A DNA stretch of 64,000 nt from contig OY776378.1 of the NCBI GenBank assembly GCA_963675575.1, positions 310,001 to 374,000 of the forward strand. The letters are read 5' to 3'. The notes beneath the pieces were generated by a model. The model was not told the DNA's origin. It saw nothing but the letters and a program-made list of their open reading frames with translations, and ran no database searches. Below, one piece after another: positions 1 to 8,915 of the stretch. Each line of letters starts with the position of its first letter. Position 1 is the first letter of the stretch. Position numbers and translations under genes: made by a program. Origin of the DNA: JAGLOK01 sp963675575 (GTDB lineage Bacteria > Bacillota > Clostridia > Christensenellales > UMGS416).

Positions 1-2
1 GG

Positions 3-854
3 ATTTACGGAGCGGCAAAAACCAAAAAATATCTTAAACCCATTGATGAAATCACTCGACTCACAAGTGAGATACAGCCAAACAGCCATTACAGGCTTGA
101 TGTGAACACGGCAAAGTATGAGCTCAAGGAGCTTGTGATAACGATAAACAATATGCTGGACAGGCTAAACGCCGCCCACGTGAAACGGAAAAAATTTGTA
201 TCTGACGTTTCCCATGAGCTTCGCACACCCATCTCGGTAATCGCTGGCTACGCCAATATGCTTAAGCGGTGGGCGAAGGATGATCAAGCGGTATTTGATG
301 AATCGGTTGATGCTATAATTGAAGAATCAGCAAACATGAAGTATTTAGTCGAAAATCTTTTGTTTTTGGCGCGCAGCGACAACAATCAAAACGTTTATGA
401 AATGGAACCATTTGATGTTTCAAGCTTAATTGAATCAATCTGCAGGGATGCCAAAATGGTGGACAAAGAAAAACATGAAATAATATGTGAGATTGAGCCG
501 GGTATAATAGTTAATGGCGACAGGAACAGATTAAAACAAGCCTTTCGGGAATTCATGCAAAATGCCATAAAATATACTCCTCCGATTGGAGAAATAAAAA
601 TGTCATTGCAAAAGATGGATGGAAAAGCCATAATTAATGTTAAAGATACCGGAATGGGCATTTCCAAAAAAGATTTGGGACACATATTCACAAGATTTTA
701 CCGCGGCGATGTTTCGCGAAACCGCGACAAAGGCGGATATGGTCTGGGTCTTGCGATTTGCCGCGAGATTATAAGCGCCCATAAAGGGACAATAACTTTG
801 AAAAGCAAGGAAGACGCGGGAACAATTATAACTGTTTCTTTGAATCTCGCATAA
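3..854 (+). CDS. sensor histidine kinase, C-terminal part (5' end outside window)
   Basis: The reading frame is open to the left edge, so the true start and the sensor part are missing. The visible protein starts with the end of a HAMP-like linker (KTKKYLKPIDEI). A HisKA dimerisation domain follows, with the phospho-acceptor in SHELRTP (His near visible residue 71). The HATPase_c domain has an N box (FMQNAIKY), G1 (DTGMGIS) and G2 (GGYGLGLAI). All catalytic boxes look intact. This is a membrane kinase of the OmpR-partner type; its response regulator is presumably upstream, outside the window. The GTG at 102 is an internal codon, not the start. Confidence 0.93.
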   Translation: MYGAAKTKKYLKPIDEITRLTSEIQPNSHYRLDVNTAKYELKELVITINNMLDRLNAAHVKRKKFVSDVSHELRTPISVIAGYANMLKRWAKDDQAVFDESVDAIIEESANMKYLVENLLFLARSDNNQNVYEMEPFDVSSLIESICRDAKMVDKEKHEIICEIEPGIIVNGDRNRLKQAFREFMQNAIKYTPPIGEIKMSLQKMDGKAIINVKDTGMGISKKDLGHIFTRFYRGDVSRNRDKGGYGLGLAICREIISAHKGTITLKSKEDAGTIITVSLNLA

Positions 855-880
855 AGCATAATTCCTTGCACGGGGGAATT

Positions 881-1912
881 ATGACAGTACTTATAAATTG
901 CTTTGCCAGCGACAATTGTTCGGGAGTGCATCCTAAAATTATGGAAGCGCTTGCAAAAGCGAACAGTGGTTATGAAATTTCATACGGAGATGATTCTTAT
1001 ACTGAAAATGCGCTGAATGCCTTCAAAAAGGTTTTCGGCGCTTCTTCACGTACATATTTTGTGTATAACGGAACGGGGGCAAATACACTGGCTCTAGGAA
1101 GTGTGATGCGCCCATATCATGCTGCGATAATGGCTTATTCAGCACATGCGAACATCGATGAAACGGGCGCTCCTGAAAAATATACAGGATGCAAAATAAT
1201 TGCGGTGGAAAGCAAGGACGGGAAGCTTAGAGCGCAAGATATTGCTCCGCATCTTTACACTCAGGGAGTAATGCATCACAGTCAGTTAAAATTGGCATCT
1301 ATAACAAATCCCACAGAAACGGGGACGCTTTATACTTTGGACGAGATTCGTGCTCTGGCGAATTTTCTGCATGAAAACGGTATGCTTTTGCACATGGACG
1401 GAGCGCGCATCGCAAATGCCGCCGTGGCTTTGGGATGTACATTTAAAGAAATGACATCCGATTGCGGAGTGGATATGCTTTCTTTTGGAGCTACGAAAAA
1501 CGGGATTATGTTTGGTGAGGCCGTGGTTTTTCTAAAAGCCGATTTGGGGGAAGATTTTATGTATATAAGAAAAAATGGAACACAGCTTCATTCTAAAATG
1601 AGGTTCATATCCTGCCAGTTTGAAGAGTACTTAAAGGATGATTTGTGGAAGAAAAACGCGCGCCACGCAAATGAAATGGCGAAATACCTTTATGAAGAGC
1701 TTGTGAAAATTGACGGTGTTATTCCCGTAAGCGAAACTAAATGCAATTCCGTGTTTGTAATCTTGTCGGAAGAGATTAAAAAGCGGATTTTGAGCAAGTA
1801 TTTCTTCTATGATATGGATTTGGAACCCAGAAAAAAAGCATCACGTTTTATGTGCTCTTTTAATACTAAAAAAGAAGATATTGATAGCTTGATTAAATTG
1901 GCAAAAGGATGA
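881..1912 (+). CDS. low-specificity threonine aldolase family, PLP-dependent
   Basis: The 343-residue protein has the fold-type I PLP enzyme pattern of the beta-eliminating lyase/threonine aldolase family. Glycine-rich phosphate-binding residues lie in YNGTGANTLAL, the conserved HMDGARIANA segment follows, and the PLP lysine is in SFGATKNG. It would split L-threonine or allo-threonine into glycine and acetaldehyde in the cytosol. I chose ATG 881 because GGGGG sits just before it; an in-frame TTG at 866 is possible but has no site. It starts 27 bases after the kinase and may be read from the same transcript. Length is normal for the family. Confidence 0.88.
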   Translation: MTVLINCFASDNCSGVHPKIMEALAKANSGYEISYGDDSYTENALNAFKKVFGASSRTYFVYNGTGANTLALGSVMRPYHAAIMAYSAHANIDETGAPEKYTGCKIIAVESKDGKLRAQDIAPHLYTQGVMHHSQLKLASITNPTETGTLYTLDEIRALANFLHENGMLLHMDGARIANAAVALGCTFKEMTSDCGVDMLSFGATKNGIMFGEAVVFLKADLGEDFMYIRKNGTQLHSKMRFISCQFEEYLKDDLWKKNARHANEMAKYLYEELVKIDGVIPVSETKCNSVFVILSEEIKKRILSKYFFYDMDLEPRKKASRFMCSFNTKKEDIDSLIKLAKG

Positions 1913-1948
1913 ATTTTAAATATATCCGATTATTTTTTAAATAGGATA

Positions 1949-3151
1949 TTATTCTGAAGAAGGATTTTCTTTTTTCACGCTAAGAATCTTTGCGATTATT
2001 TTTTTCTCATAAAGCCAGGTGACAAGCCATGCGAAAGCCAAGGAAATTGCAAAGCTGGCGATGGTATAAAGCCATTGCCATTTTAATTCACCGAACATGT
2101 TTGGGTTTTCATATTGGGAGTATGGAAAATTCCACGCTCTGAGTTTTACCGCTATATATTGATGCCAAATATAAAAATTAAATGAAATGGAAGAAAGAAA
2201 CACTGCAATCTTATTAGAGTAGATAAATCTATACCATTTCATAGAATAAGCTGTGCTTAATACAAAAATCAAAAAAGTCGCAGCTATCCATGTTCGATTT
2301 ATTCCCTGCCATCTTTGGAGACTTTCATGTCCCGCAATTCCGGCTAAATCTTTCATTCCAAAATAAATCAAAAGCAAACTGCCTATTGAAATAAGAGTAA
2401 ATAGAGGTGAAAATTTTTGATACTTTATCTTTTTATTCACTACTACAAATAAATATGCCCCGAACATTCCTATGGCAAACACATCTAAAAAAGCGGGAAA
2501 TTGGTTTACAAACATTGATGGGCTTTTTGCGTTGTTTACAAAAAGAATACGAAAGACTATACCTGCCGCGCACATCAGAAAAAATGTTAATAGAGTATAT
2601 TTTTTAAACGCTTTTGCAAGAAATGGGAACAATATATAAAAATGCACCAGCACAGCTATTGTCCAAAGCACTATATTAAGTTTTGTCCAAAAGTATGTCT
2701 CTGGCCAAAAGGTCTGTGTGAAGGTCAGGTGTGAAAATAAATCCCTAAACAGCTGTCCCATGGTTTGATATTCATTAGCGAACACGGCAAAATATAGACA
2801 TATAATTATACTTAGCAGATAAGGTGGTAGTATCCGTTTTAATCTTCTTTTGTAAAATTCCTTAGCCCCAAAGACTTTTTCTCCAAGAAACATTTCCTTG
2901 GCGTGAGGCAAAAAAAGCTGGAAAGCGGAAAGCAAGATGAACATATCCACCCAAAGATAGCCGGCTCTGGGCAGTGCCATCAAATCCAGAGTAAAGCTGC
3001 CTATTCGCACATATGGCGGCAGCCACGACTGCTGCCATATGTGAAACCATGAAATCAGGCCAATAGAAAGAACGCGCACGCCGTCAATAATATCTATGCG
3101 TGAACTCGAAATTTCATCATTTAGAATGTAATTTTTAATCTTAGTAATCAT
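1949..3151 (-). CDS. acyltransferase family 3 membrane protein
   Basis: A 400-residue polytopic protein with about ten hydrophobic segments. The N-terminal pattern IDIIDGVRVLSIGLISWFH matches the start of acyltransferase_3 (PF01757) proteins, where an Arg and a His in the first helices are conserved. These enzymes move O-acyl groups onto surface polymers or lipids. The arrangement of aromatic and charged residues (KRILPPYLLS, NFYIWHQYIA near the C end) fits the family. It is convergent with the threonine aldolase gene and divergent from the zinc-ribbon gene. The substrate cannot be told from sequence. Confidence 0.82.
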   Translation of the reverse strand: MITKIKNYILNDEISSSRIDIIDGVRVLSIGLISWFHIWQQSWLPPYVRIGSFTLDLMALPRAGYLWVDMFILLSAFQLFLPHAKEMFLGEKVFGAKEFYKRRLKRILPPYLLSIIICLYFAVFANEYQTMGQLFRDLFSHLTFTQTFWPETYFWTKLNIVLWTIAVLVHFYILFPFLAKAFKKYTLLTFFLMCAAGIVFRILFVNNAKSPSMFVNQFPAFLDVFAIGMFGAYLFVVVNKKIKYQKFSPLFTLISIGSLLLIYFGMKDLAGIAGHESLQRWQGINRTWIAATFLIFVLSTAYSMKWYRFIYSNKIAVFLSSISFNFYIWHQYIAVKLRAWNFPYSQYENPNMFGELKWQWLYTIASFAISLAFAWLVTWLYEKKIIAKILSVKKENPSSE

Positions 3152-3263
3152 ATTTTCAAAATAACCTTTTTCATATTATAACAAAAGAAATAGTAAAACA
3201 AGATGGTTTTTAAAACAAAAATATGTGTTATAATATTCCAAAGTAAAAAGGCGGAGGTAAAGT

Positions 3264-3758
3264 ATGAAAAAATGTGTAAGCTGCGGCAGGGAATCAATGG
3301 ACGAGTCGAAATTTTGTCAATTTTGTGGAGCGCAATATCCAACTGAAGAAAAATCACTGGAAACTAATTTTCAAGCTCAAACGCAAAACATTGTAAGTGA
3401 AGCGCCTCCGTTACCTTATGTGTCTGACGTAAGGAGCTCATATGACGAACAAAACTCAACTCCACCTTCAAACAATGGACTGGTTTGGCTTATTATATCT
3501 TCTATTACAACCCTTCTGGGATGCTGCTGTTTGCCGCTTGGCTTTTTGCAGATTGGCACAATAGTGACATCGGCCATATCGGTAAGCAAATATAACAGAG
3601 AAGACTATGAAGGCAGCAAATCAATGGCCAAAATTTCTATGATTTTATTCTTTTCTGTTTTAGCATTGTCTATTATATTGCTGATTATATTTGCGTCAAC
3701 GGGATATATTTCTGAATTTTTTGACACATTTTCAGAAACTTACAGTGAAATCTATTAA
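3264..3758 (+). CDS. zinc-ribbon and CD225/dispanin-like membrane protein
   Basis: A 164-residue protein. The N-terminal 25 residues form a zinc ribbon with two CxxC pairs (CVSCGRE, CQFCGAQ). A low-complexity linker follows, then two membrane helices around residues 75-103 and 120-146. The first ends in a short loop with SKYNREDYEGSKSMAK, which resembles the CD225/dispanin family that links metabolism-related zinc-ribbon proteins in Bacillota. An AGGCGGAGG-like site precedes the ATG. Its end overlaps the start of the following DUF2752 gene, a pairing seen elsewhere. The function is unknown; a membrane-organising role is only a guess. Confidence 0.75.
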   Translation: MKKCVSCGRESMDESKFCQFCGAQYPTEEKSLETNFQAQTQNIVSEAPPLPYVSDVRSSYDEQNSTPPSNNGLVWLIISSITTLLGCCCLPLGFLQIGTIVTSAISVSKYNREDYEGSKSMAKISMILFFSVLALSIILLIIFASTGYISEFFDTFSETYSEIY

Positions 3759-4161
3759 AAAAAATAAGTCGGTAAAAATATTATTGCTTTTCTTTATTTT
3801 AGTTTTAACTGTGGTGGTGCTGTTTTATATTAAATATTTTTATGTGGCGGGACACGGAATAGAATGCTTTACTTATAAATATTTTGGGATATACTGCATG
3901 GGTTGCGGTAGCACCCGTCAGCTTTACTACGCTTTAAATGGGGAATTTAAAAAAGCCTTTTATTATAATGTTGCTTGTGTGATAATTTATCCGGCCTATA
4001 TATATCTATATTATTTGATAATAAGATGGTCCATAAAAGATAAGAAAATTAATTATAAACAAGCATATGTTTTGGCCGCGGTTGCTTTAACACTTACTGT
4101 ATATATGATATTAAGAAACATCCCGATTGAAATATTTGATATACTCAGACCGGTGGGGTGA
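3745..4161 (+). CDS. DUF2752 membrane protein
   Basis: A protein of about 138 residues with three predicted membrane helices. It carries the DUF2752 signature: a short CxxC-like loop followed by GC-G-STR (YCMGCGSTRQLYYALNGEF). The best start is GTG 3745, which lies inside the end of the preceding gene; an in-frame TTG at 3721 is an alternative, and neither has a clear ribosome binding site, so translational coupling is likely. DUF2752 genes often sit beside zinc-ribbon/CD225 or TM2-domain genes, as here. The molecular role of the family is not known. Confidence 0.8.
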   Translation: MKSIKKNKSVKILLLFFILVLTVVVLFYIKYFYVAGHGIECFTYKYFGIYCMGCGSTRQLYYALNGEFKKAFYYNVACVIIYPAYIYLYYLIIRWSIKDKKINYKQAYVLAAVALTLTVYMILRNIPIEIFDILRPVG

Positions 4162-4261
4162 CTTTTTTAAAATAATTAGTTTGAATAAGAATTTAAAATA
4201 AAGGCACATGGATGGGTGTAAAAAAGTTTTCTTGTGGCTTAAAAGATGTGGGGGAATATAT

Positions 4262-5872
4262 ATGTTAGCTGTTGTAGCGGTCATTCCGATTTTATTGGCT
4301 GTAGTATTAATGACTGTGTTTAACCAAAGCGCTAAGAAAGCTTTGCCGCTTGCTTGGCTGGCGGCTGCATTGGTAGGTATTTTTGTTTGGAAAATCAGCA
4401 TTAATGGCATCGTGGCGTTTTCAGTTTACGGAATACTTAAAGCGATAGATTTATTGCTCATTATTTTCGGTGCCATTTTAATATTGAACACGTTAAAACA
4501 ATCCGGTGCGATGTCTGCAATCAGCCATGGGTTTTACGGGATATCTACCGACAGAAGGGTTCAGGCTATTATTATTGGATGGATGTTTGGAGCCTTTTTA
4601 GAAGGGGCAGCAGGGTTTGGCACTCCCGCGGCTCTGGCGGCACCGCTGCTTGTAGGGCTTGGATTTCCTCCGCTTGCCGCGGCAATGACGACTTTGATTT
4701 TCAATACTACACCTGTTGCTTTCGGAGCTGTGGGAACACCCACGCTAGCTGCTATCGCTCAAGTCGAGCCATATCTTTCGAGCGCGGAAGCTGCAACATT
4801 CGGACAAGAGCTTACCCGTTGGGTGGCAGGGCTTCACGGAATAGTTGGGCTTTTTGTGCCTCTCGCCGGGCTAATGGTCATGTCACTTTTTTTCGGAGAA
4901 AAGCGCTCTATAAAACCTGCACTTAAAGCGGCTCCGTTTGCGCTTTTTGCAGGTCTTTGCTTTGTTTTGCCGATGAATTTATTCGCGTGGTTTATGGGTC
5001 CGGAGCTTGCGTCGATGCTCGCTGGTTTTTTGGGTCTAATAATCATTGTTTTCGCGGCGAGGAAAAAGTTTTTAACGCCGAAAGACGACTGGGATTTTGG
5101 CGAAAAATATAGGATTAAGACTGTGGATGATGAATTTGCATCAGATATGCCGCTTTTGAAAGCATGGCTTCCTTATGTGCTGATAGCGGGCATATTGGTT
5201 CTCACAAGGCTGCCACAGCTTCCTTTCCTGGGATGGATAAAGGCGTTTCAACTAACGGTTCCTAACATTTTAGATTCGGGGCTTGATTATGTGATGACAC
5301 CACTTTATATTCCGGGTGTAATGCCATTCATGTTTGTTGCCGTTTTAACCGTATGGCTTCATAAAATTGATAGAAAAAAAGTAAAAAAAGCGTGGGAGGA
5401 TACAGCCAATCAGATTGCGGGTGCAGCGATTGCTTTGATATTTGGAGTCGCAGTTGTTCAGATAATGCTAAATTCAGGCAACAATTCTTCAGGGATGGAT
5501 TCGATGCTTACAACCATTGCCAGAGCGATGGCGGAAATAAGCGGTTCGGCATATCCGATTTTCGCACCTATGCTTGGGGTGCTGGGCGCATTTATTTCCG
5601 GATCGAATACAGTCTCCAATATTCTTTTTTCATCCCTTCAGTATGAAACGGCAAACTTGCTTGACATCCCGGGAGTGCTTATAGTGGCACTTCAGGTGCT
5701 GGGCGGGGGGATTGGCAATATGGTTTGCGTAAACAATGTGGTGGCAGTGTGCGCTACGGTTAACATAACTGGAAAAGAAGGAACTCTTATCAAAAGAAAT
5801 ATAATTCCGAGTTTGGCATATGCGCTGATTGCAGGTATAATTGTAATGGTAATTATAGCAGTATCAAAATAA
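4262..5872 (+). CDS. lctP: L-lactate permease (LctP family)
   Basis: A 536-residue transporter with about 13 membrane helices and the LctP family patterns GAFLEGAAGFGTPAALAAPL and FISGSNTVSNILFS. It moves lactate (possibly glycolate) with protons across the cytoplasmic membrane. I chose ATG 4262, preceded by GTGGGGG, over the upstream ATG 4208, because the 18 extra residues are charged and unlike the family N terminus. No lactate dehydrogenase or LutABC genes are adjacent, so the exact substrate is not fixed by context. The next gene starts 14 bases downstream. Confidence 0.9.
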   Translation: MLAVVAVIPILLAVVLMTVFNQSAKKALPLAWLAAALVGIFVWKISINGIVAFSVYGILKAIDLLLIIFGAILILNTLKQSGAMSAISHGFYGISTDRRVQAIIIGWMFGAFLEGAAGFGTPAALAAPLLVGLGFPPLAAAMTTLIFNTTPVAFGAVGTPTLAAIAQVEPYLSSAEAATFGQELTRWVAGLHGIVGLFVPLAGLMVMSLFFGEKRSIKPALKAAPFALFAGLCFVLPMNLFAWFMGPELASMLAGFLGLIIIVFAARKKFLTPKDDWDFGEKYRIKTVDDEFASDMPLLKAWLPYVLIAGILVLTRLPQLPFLGWIKAFQLTVPNILDSGLDYVMTPLYIPGVMPFMFVAVLTVWLHKIDRKKVKKAWEDTANQIAGAAIALIFGVAVVQIMLNSGNNSSGMDSMLTTIARAMAEISGSAYPIFAPMLGVLGAFISGSNTVSNILFSSLQYETANLLDIPGVLIVALQVLGGGIGNMVCVNNVVAVCATVNITGKEGTLIKRNIIPSLAYALIAGIIVMVIIAVSK

Positions 5873-5886
5873 AAAGGAAAAAAATT

Positions 5887-6834
5887 ATGGAAAACAAAAA
5901 TATTAAACTTTCGGTAGTTGTGCCGATGTATTTTGAAGAAGAAGTGGCAAATGAGTGCCACGCCAGACTTAGCAAGGCGGTGGTTGACTACGACTATGAG
6001 ATAATCTATGTCAATGACGGCTCAACAGACAAAACGCTTCCAATTTTAAAAGAAATTGCAAAAGCGAATAATAGAGTAAAAATCTTGAGCTTTTCCAGAA
6101 ATTTTGGGCATCAGGCCGCGGTTACTGCCGGGGTTAAAAATGCTTCGGGAGACTGTATCGCTATAATAGACGCAGATTTGCAGGATCCGCCGGAGCTCAT
6201 CCCGGATATGATAGATATTTGGAAGCAAGGCTATGAAGTTGTATATGCCAAACGCAAAAAAAGAAAAGGCGAATCGTTTTTTAAGCGCGTTACAGCGAAA
6301 GCCTTTTATAGGATTCTTTCAACATTAACCGATACTGATATACCAAATGACACAGGTGATTTCAGGCTTATTGACAGGAAAGTCGCCGATGCGTTCAATG
6401 CCATGAATGAGCATAGCAGATTTATTCGAGGAATGGTGGCTTGGCTGGGATTTAAGCAGACACCGATTGAATATGTTCGCGATGAGCGCTACGCGGGCGA
6501 GACTAAATATCCTCTAAGGAAAATGTTGAAACTCGCATTTGACGGCATAATGTCTTTTTCGGTAAAACCCATAAAGATGGTTACAAATCTTGGAGCTGTC
6601 ACATTGCTTTTTTCTCTTGGAATAATAGTGTATGTTCTTATAAGTAAATTCACCGGAAACGCAGTTTCTGCGGGATGGGCCTCCACAATGATAGTAATCA
6701 CAATGCTTTCTGGCGTCCAGTTGTTGTCGCTTGGGGTTGTGGGGGGGTATATTTCCCGTATATATGAAGAATCCAGAAACAGGCCAATTTATCTTATATC
6801 AGAAAAAATTAATTTTGAGGATGAGAAAAAATAA
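5887..6834 (+). CDS. GT2 polyprenyl-phosphate glycosyltransferase (GtrB/DPM1-like)
   Basis: A 315-residue protein with an N-terminal GT2 catalytic domain and two C-terminal membrane helices (about residues 230-255 and 265-290). Catalytic landmarks are VVPMYFEEE at the start, NDGSTDKT for nucleotide binding, DADLQDPPE containing the DxD-like motif, and GDFRLIDRKV. This is the layout of GtrB/YkcC-type enzymes that load glucose or another hexose onto undecaprenyl phosphate at the inner membrane face. A GtrII-type membrane glucosyltransferase at 16.0 kb could use its product, although the genes are not adjacent. It is followed by a strong terminator. Confidence 0.87.
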   Translation: MENKNIKLSVVVPMYFEEEVANECHARLSKAVVDYDYEIIYVNDGSTDKTLPILKEIAKANNRVKILSFSRNFGHQAAVTAGVKNASGDCIAIIDADLQDPPELIPDMIDIWKQGYEVVYAKRKKRKGESFFKRVTAKAFYRILSTLTDTDIPNDTGDFRLIDRKVADAFNAMNEHSRFIRGMVAWLGFKQTPIEYVRDERYAGETKYPLRKMLKLAFDGIMSFSVKPIKMVTNLGAVTLLFSLGIIVYVLISKFTGNAVSAGWASTMIVITMLSGVQLLSLGVVGGYISRIYEESRNRPIYLISEKINFEDEKK

Positions 6835-6856
6835 AAGCCAAATTTTAAAAAGAAAA

Positions 6857-6890
6857 AAGCCGCAGATTTGTATAAATCTGCGACTTTTAT
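6857..6890. terminator. bidirectional intrinsic terminator
   Basis: A nine-base-pair stem CGCAGATTT / AAATCTGCG with loop GTAT is flanked by an A-rich tract on the left and a T-rich tract on the right. It lies between the convergent GT2 gene and the DUF4097 gene and can serve both. Confidence 0.85.
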
Positions 6891-6910
6891 ATTTTTGTGC
6901 AAATAATAAT

Positions 6911-7861
6911 TTATTGATTAATCGTTAGATCGCCGGATACACTGTCCACGTTAAATTCCGCGGAATTGTCAGTGCCTGAATATCCTTCGAAGTCGCTGTT
7001 TTTCTGCTTGATGATAGTAAGGGGTACATTGCATTCAAAGTCTCCTGATACCGAATCAAACTTCACGTAGAAATCATCTTTACTTTCAAGATTGATTTCC
7101 GAATCACCAGACGTTGTATTGATTTTTATATCATTATACTTTTCTACAAAAAGAGTGACGTCACCTGACACTGTGTTTACGGACACCGTCTCTGTCAGCC
7201 CTGATACAGTTACTTTTGCGGAAACTCCGTTGACATCAAGTTCACCGCTGGGCAAACGGCCTTTCACATCGCCTGATACCGTGTTTACAAACAAGCCGTC
7301 AGCGTGAAGTGTATTAATCATGGTAGTTCCCGAAACAACACTCACATTTACATCGCTAAACATCATCTCTTCGCATTCAAACGTCACATCCGATGAGACT
7401 CCATTGACGCTTAAGTCATCAGAATAGCCTGAGGGAATCTGAATGTCGAGTTTAAGGTCTGTTCTTTGAACCCCGCCTTTTGGATATTTAACGGTTACAA
7501 TGGTTGTTGATCCTGTGTTTTGAATCTCTAGAGCTATTTCGCCTCGCCTTGATGTATAGTCACCATATAAATGTACAATAAGTTCGCTTCCGTCTGTTTG
7601 ATAAATGTTAACATCTGATGAAATGGTGTTAACAGAAATTTTTGATTTTTTGCTGACATTTATGGTTTCGGTTTTGTCAATAGAGTAGCCTTTTCCAATA
7701 CCAAAACCAAAATCAAAGTCATCTTCGTCAAAATTAATGCTCCATTTAGCTGGATTGCGAAACTCATCGTTGCTTATTATAATTGCTGCAGCTATTGCCG
7801 CGAATATCAGAAACACCGCCACACATATAACGGCTAAATGCCATACTTTGAAATTTTTCAT
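6911..7861 (-). CDS. DUF4097 family beta-helix membrane-anchored protein
   Basis: A 316-residue protein with one N-terminal membrane helix (residues 9-29). The rest is a long series of short beta repeats carrying the recurrent VNTVSGDV / VNGVSSDV motif, typical of DUF4097 (LiaG/YvlB-like) proteins. The bulk is probably outside the membrane or on its face as a right-handed beta-helix. It overlaps the DUF1700 gene by 4 bases and is the last gene of a PadR-DUF1700-DUF4097 operon, a widespread Bacillota cassette linked to envelope stress. The exact function is unknown. Confidence 0.87.
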   Translation of the reverse strand: MKNFKVWHLAVICVAVFLIFAAIAAAIIISNDEFRNPAKWSINFDEDDFDFGFGIGKGYSIDKTETINVSKKSKISVNTISSDVNIYQTDGSELIVHLYGDYTSRRGEIALEIQNTGSTTIVTVKYPKGGVQRTDLKLDIQIPSGYSDDLSVNGVSSDVTFECEEMMFSDVNVSVVSGTTMINTLHADGLFVNTVSGDVKGRLPSGELDVNGVSAKVTVSGLTETVSVNTVSGDVTLFVEKYNDIKINTTSGDSEINLESKDDFYVKFDSVSGDFECNVPLTIIKQKNSDFEGYSGTDNSAEFNVDSVSGDLTINQ

Positions 7862-8415
7862 CCTCTTGATCCTCCTACTATTATTCTGTACTGAGCTTTT
7901 CCTATTTCCGCTACAAATTTAATGAAGTATTTGCTCATATAAAACATTCCTATTCCCATTGCTACCGACAATGCTAAAAGCGCGATTGCTACAAGCAGTG
8001 AGACGATATAAGGAATCGCAAAGGCAATATTGATTAAGGGGTACACAACCAACGCAATTGAACTTGCAAATAGGCTTAAGGGTACCGCCCAAAGAGATAC
8101 AACAATAGCAAAGAATGCCGCTGTTATGGGTATTAAAATCATAGCGTCAAAAAGCAAAAGACCAAAAGCAGTCAAGATTCCGCGGCCAATGCCTCCTGCG
8201 TTGATTGATTTTTCATTACCTTCCGCACTTTCAATATATTCTTGAGCCAATTCTTTTGGAGATCCCAGCTCTTGGGCTACTTGATCTTCAGTTTTTCCTT
8301 GAGCCTGACCGTTTGCGAAGTGTTCTTCAAAGTCAGCTAAAATTTCCTGTCTAGCACTTTGTTTGAGAGGCTCAAGCTCTCTTTTCAACTGTAAAATAAA
8401 TGTTTGCTTATTCAT
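7858..8415 (-). CDS. DUF1700 (HAAS-domain) membrane protein
   Basis: A 185-residue protein. The first 65 residues form a soluble helical HAAS domain (FILQLKRELEPL...EILADFEEHFANG...ELGSPKELAQEYIE), followed by about four membrane helices. HAAS domains partner with PadR-type regulators, and this gene overlaps the padR gene upstream by 8 bases and the DUF4097 gene downstream by 4, so all three are translationally coupled. It likely senses or relays membrane state to the regulator; this role is inferred from the family and context. Confidence 0.88.
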   Translation of the reverse strand: MNKQTFILQLKRELEPLKQSARQEILADFEEHFANGQAQGKTEDQVAQELGSPKELAQEYIESAEGNEKSINAGGIGRGILTAFGLLLFDAMILIPITAAFFAIVVSLWAVPLSLFASSIALVVYPLINIAFAIPYIVSLLVAIALLALSVAMGIGMFYMSKYFIKFVAEIGKAQYRIIVGGSRG

Positions 8416-8734
8416 TGATGGCTACCTCTCTTTCTACTAGATTGTTTACGCTATGCACAAAAGTGTTCCATTGATTGTGAAGCAGTTTTCTTTCTTTGTT
8501 TCCGTCTTCTGTCAGTTTGTAATACTTTCTTGGGGGACCTTCATTGCTTTCTCTTAGATATGTTGTCACATATCCGTCGCTTTTTAGTCTGCGAAGAATT
8601 GGATAAATGGTCCCGTCCGATATATCTATTGTCTCGGAAAGGGAGCTTGCCAATTCATATCCGTATCTGTCACCGTGAGCTAAAAGCGAAAGAACGCATA
8701 ATTCCAGCACCCCTTTTTTAAACTGAATGTTCAT
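8408..8734 (-). CDS. PadR family transcriptional regulator
   Basis: A 108-residue winged-helix protein. The PadR pattern is clear: LELCVLSLLAHGDRYGYEL, then SDGTIYPILRRLKSDGYV (recognition helix) and RKYYKLTEDG for the wing. It has a short C-terminal helix as in subfamily 2 proteins. An AAGGAGG site sits just before the ATG. It heads the PadR-DUF1700-DUF4097 operon and probably represses that operon. A separated inverted repeat ATTGT / ACAAT at 8778-8803, about 45 bases upstream of the start, is a possible operator. Confidence 0.92.
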   Translation of the reverse strand: MNIQFKKGVLELCVLSLLAHGDRYGYELASSLSETIDISDGTIYPILRRLKSDGYVTTYLRESNEGPPRKYYKLTEDGNKERKLLHNQWNTFVHSVNNLVEREVAINE

Positions 8735-8777
8735 TGTTTTCCTCCTTTATATTGTGCAGTAGTGGATATGCTTTACT

Positions 8778-8803
8778 ATTGTATAATAACCAATACTGAC
8801 AAT
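8778..8803. promoter_or_regulatory. possible PadR operator (inverted repeat)
   Basis: ATTGT and ACAAT arms are separated by 16 bases in the divergent region between padR and pfp. Position and symmetry would suit an autorepressor, but the arms are short and no known consensus is matched closely. Confidence 0.3.
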
Positions 8804-8835
8804 ATACACCTAGCATCCCAATGTGTCAACGTTTT

Positions 8836-8866
8836 TCTAATAAATAATTATTAGAGTTTTATTAGA
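8836..8866. repeat. three TATTAGA-type boxes upstream of pfp
   Basis: TCTAATA at 8836-8842, then TATTAGA at 8849-8855 and 8860-8866. The first two form an inverted repeat and the last two a direct repeat 11 bases apart, about one helical turn. Such spacing is typical of regulator sites, but the region is AT-rich and chance is possible. Confidence 0.3.
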
Positions 8867-8915
8867 ATAATTTTTATGCTAAAATGATCGTGAATTAAAA
8901 ATAGGGAGATATATT

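Noticed and set aside
4579..4926. 115-residue plus-strand frame
   Set aside because: It is a shifted frame inside the lactate permease gene, with no start signal.
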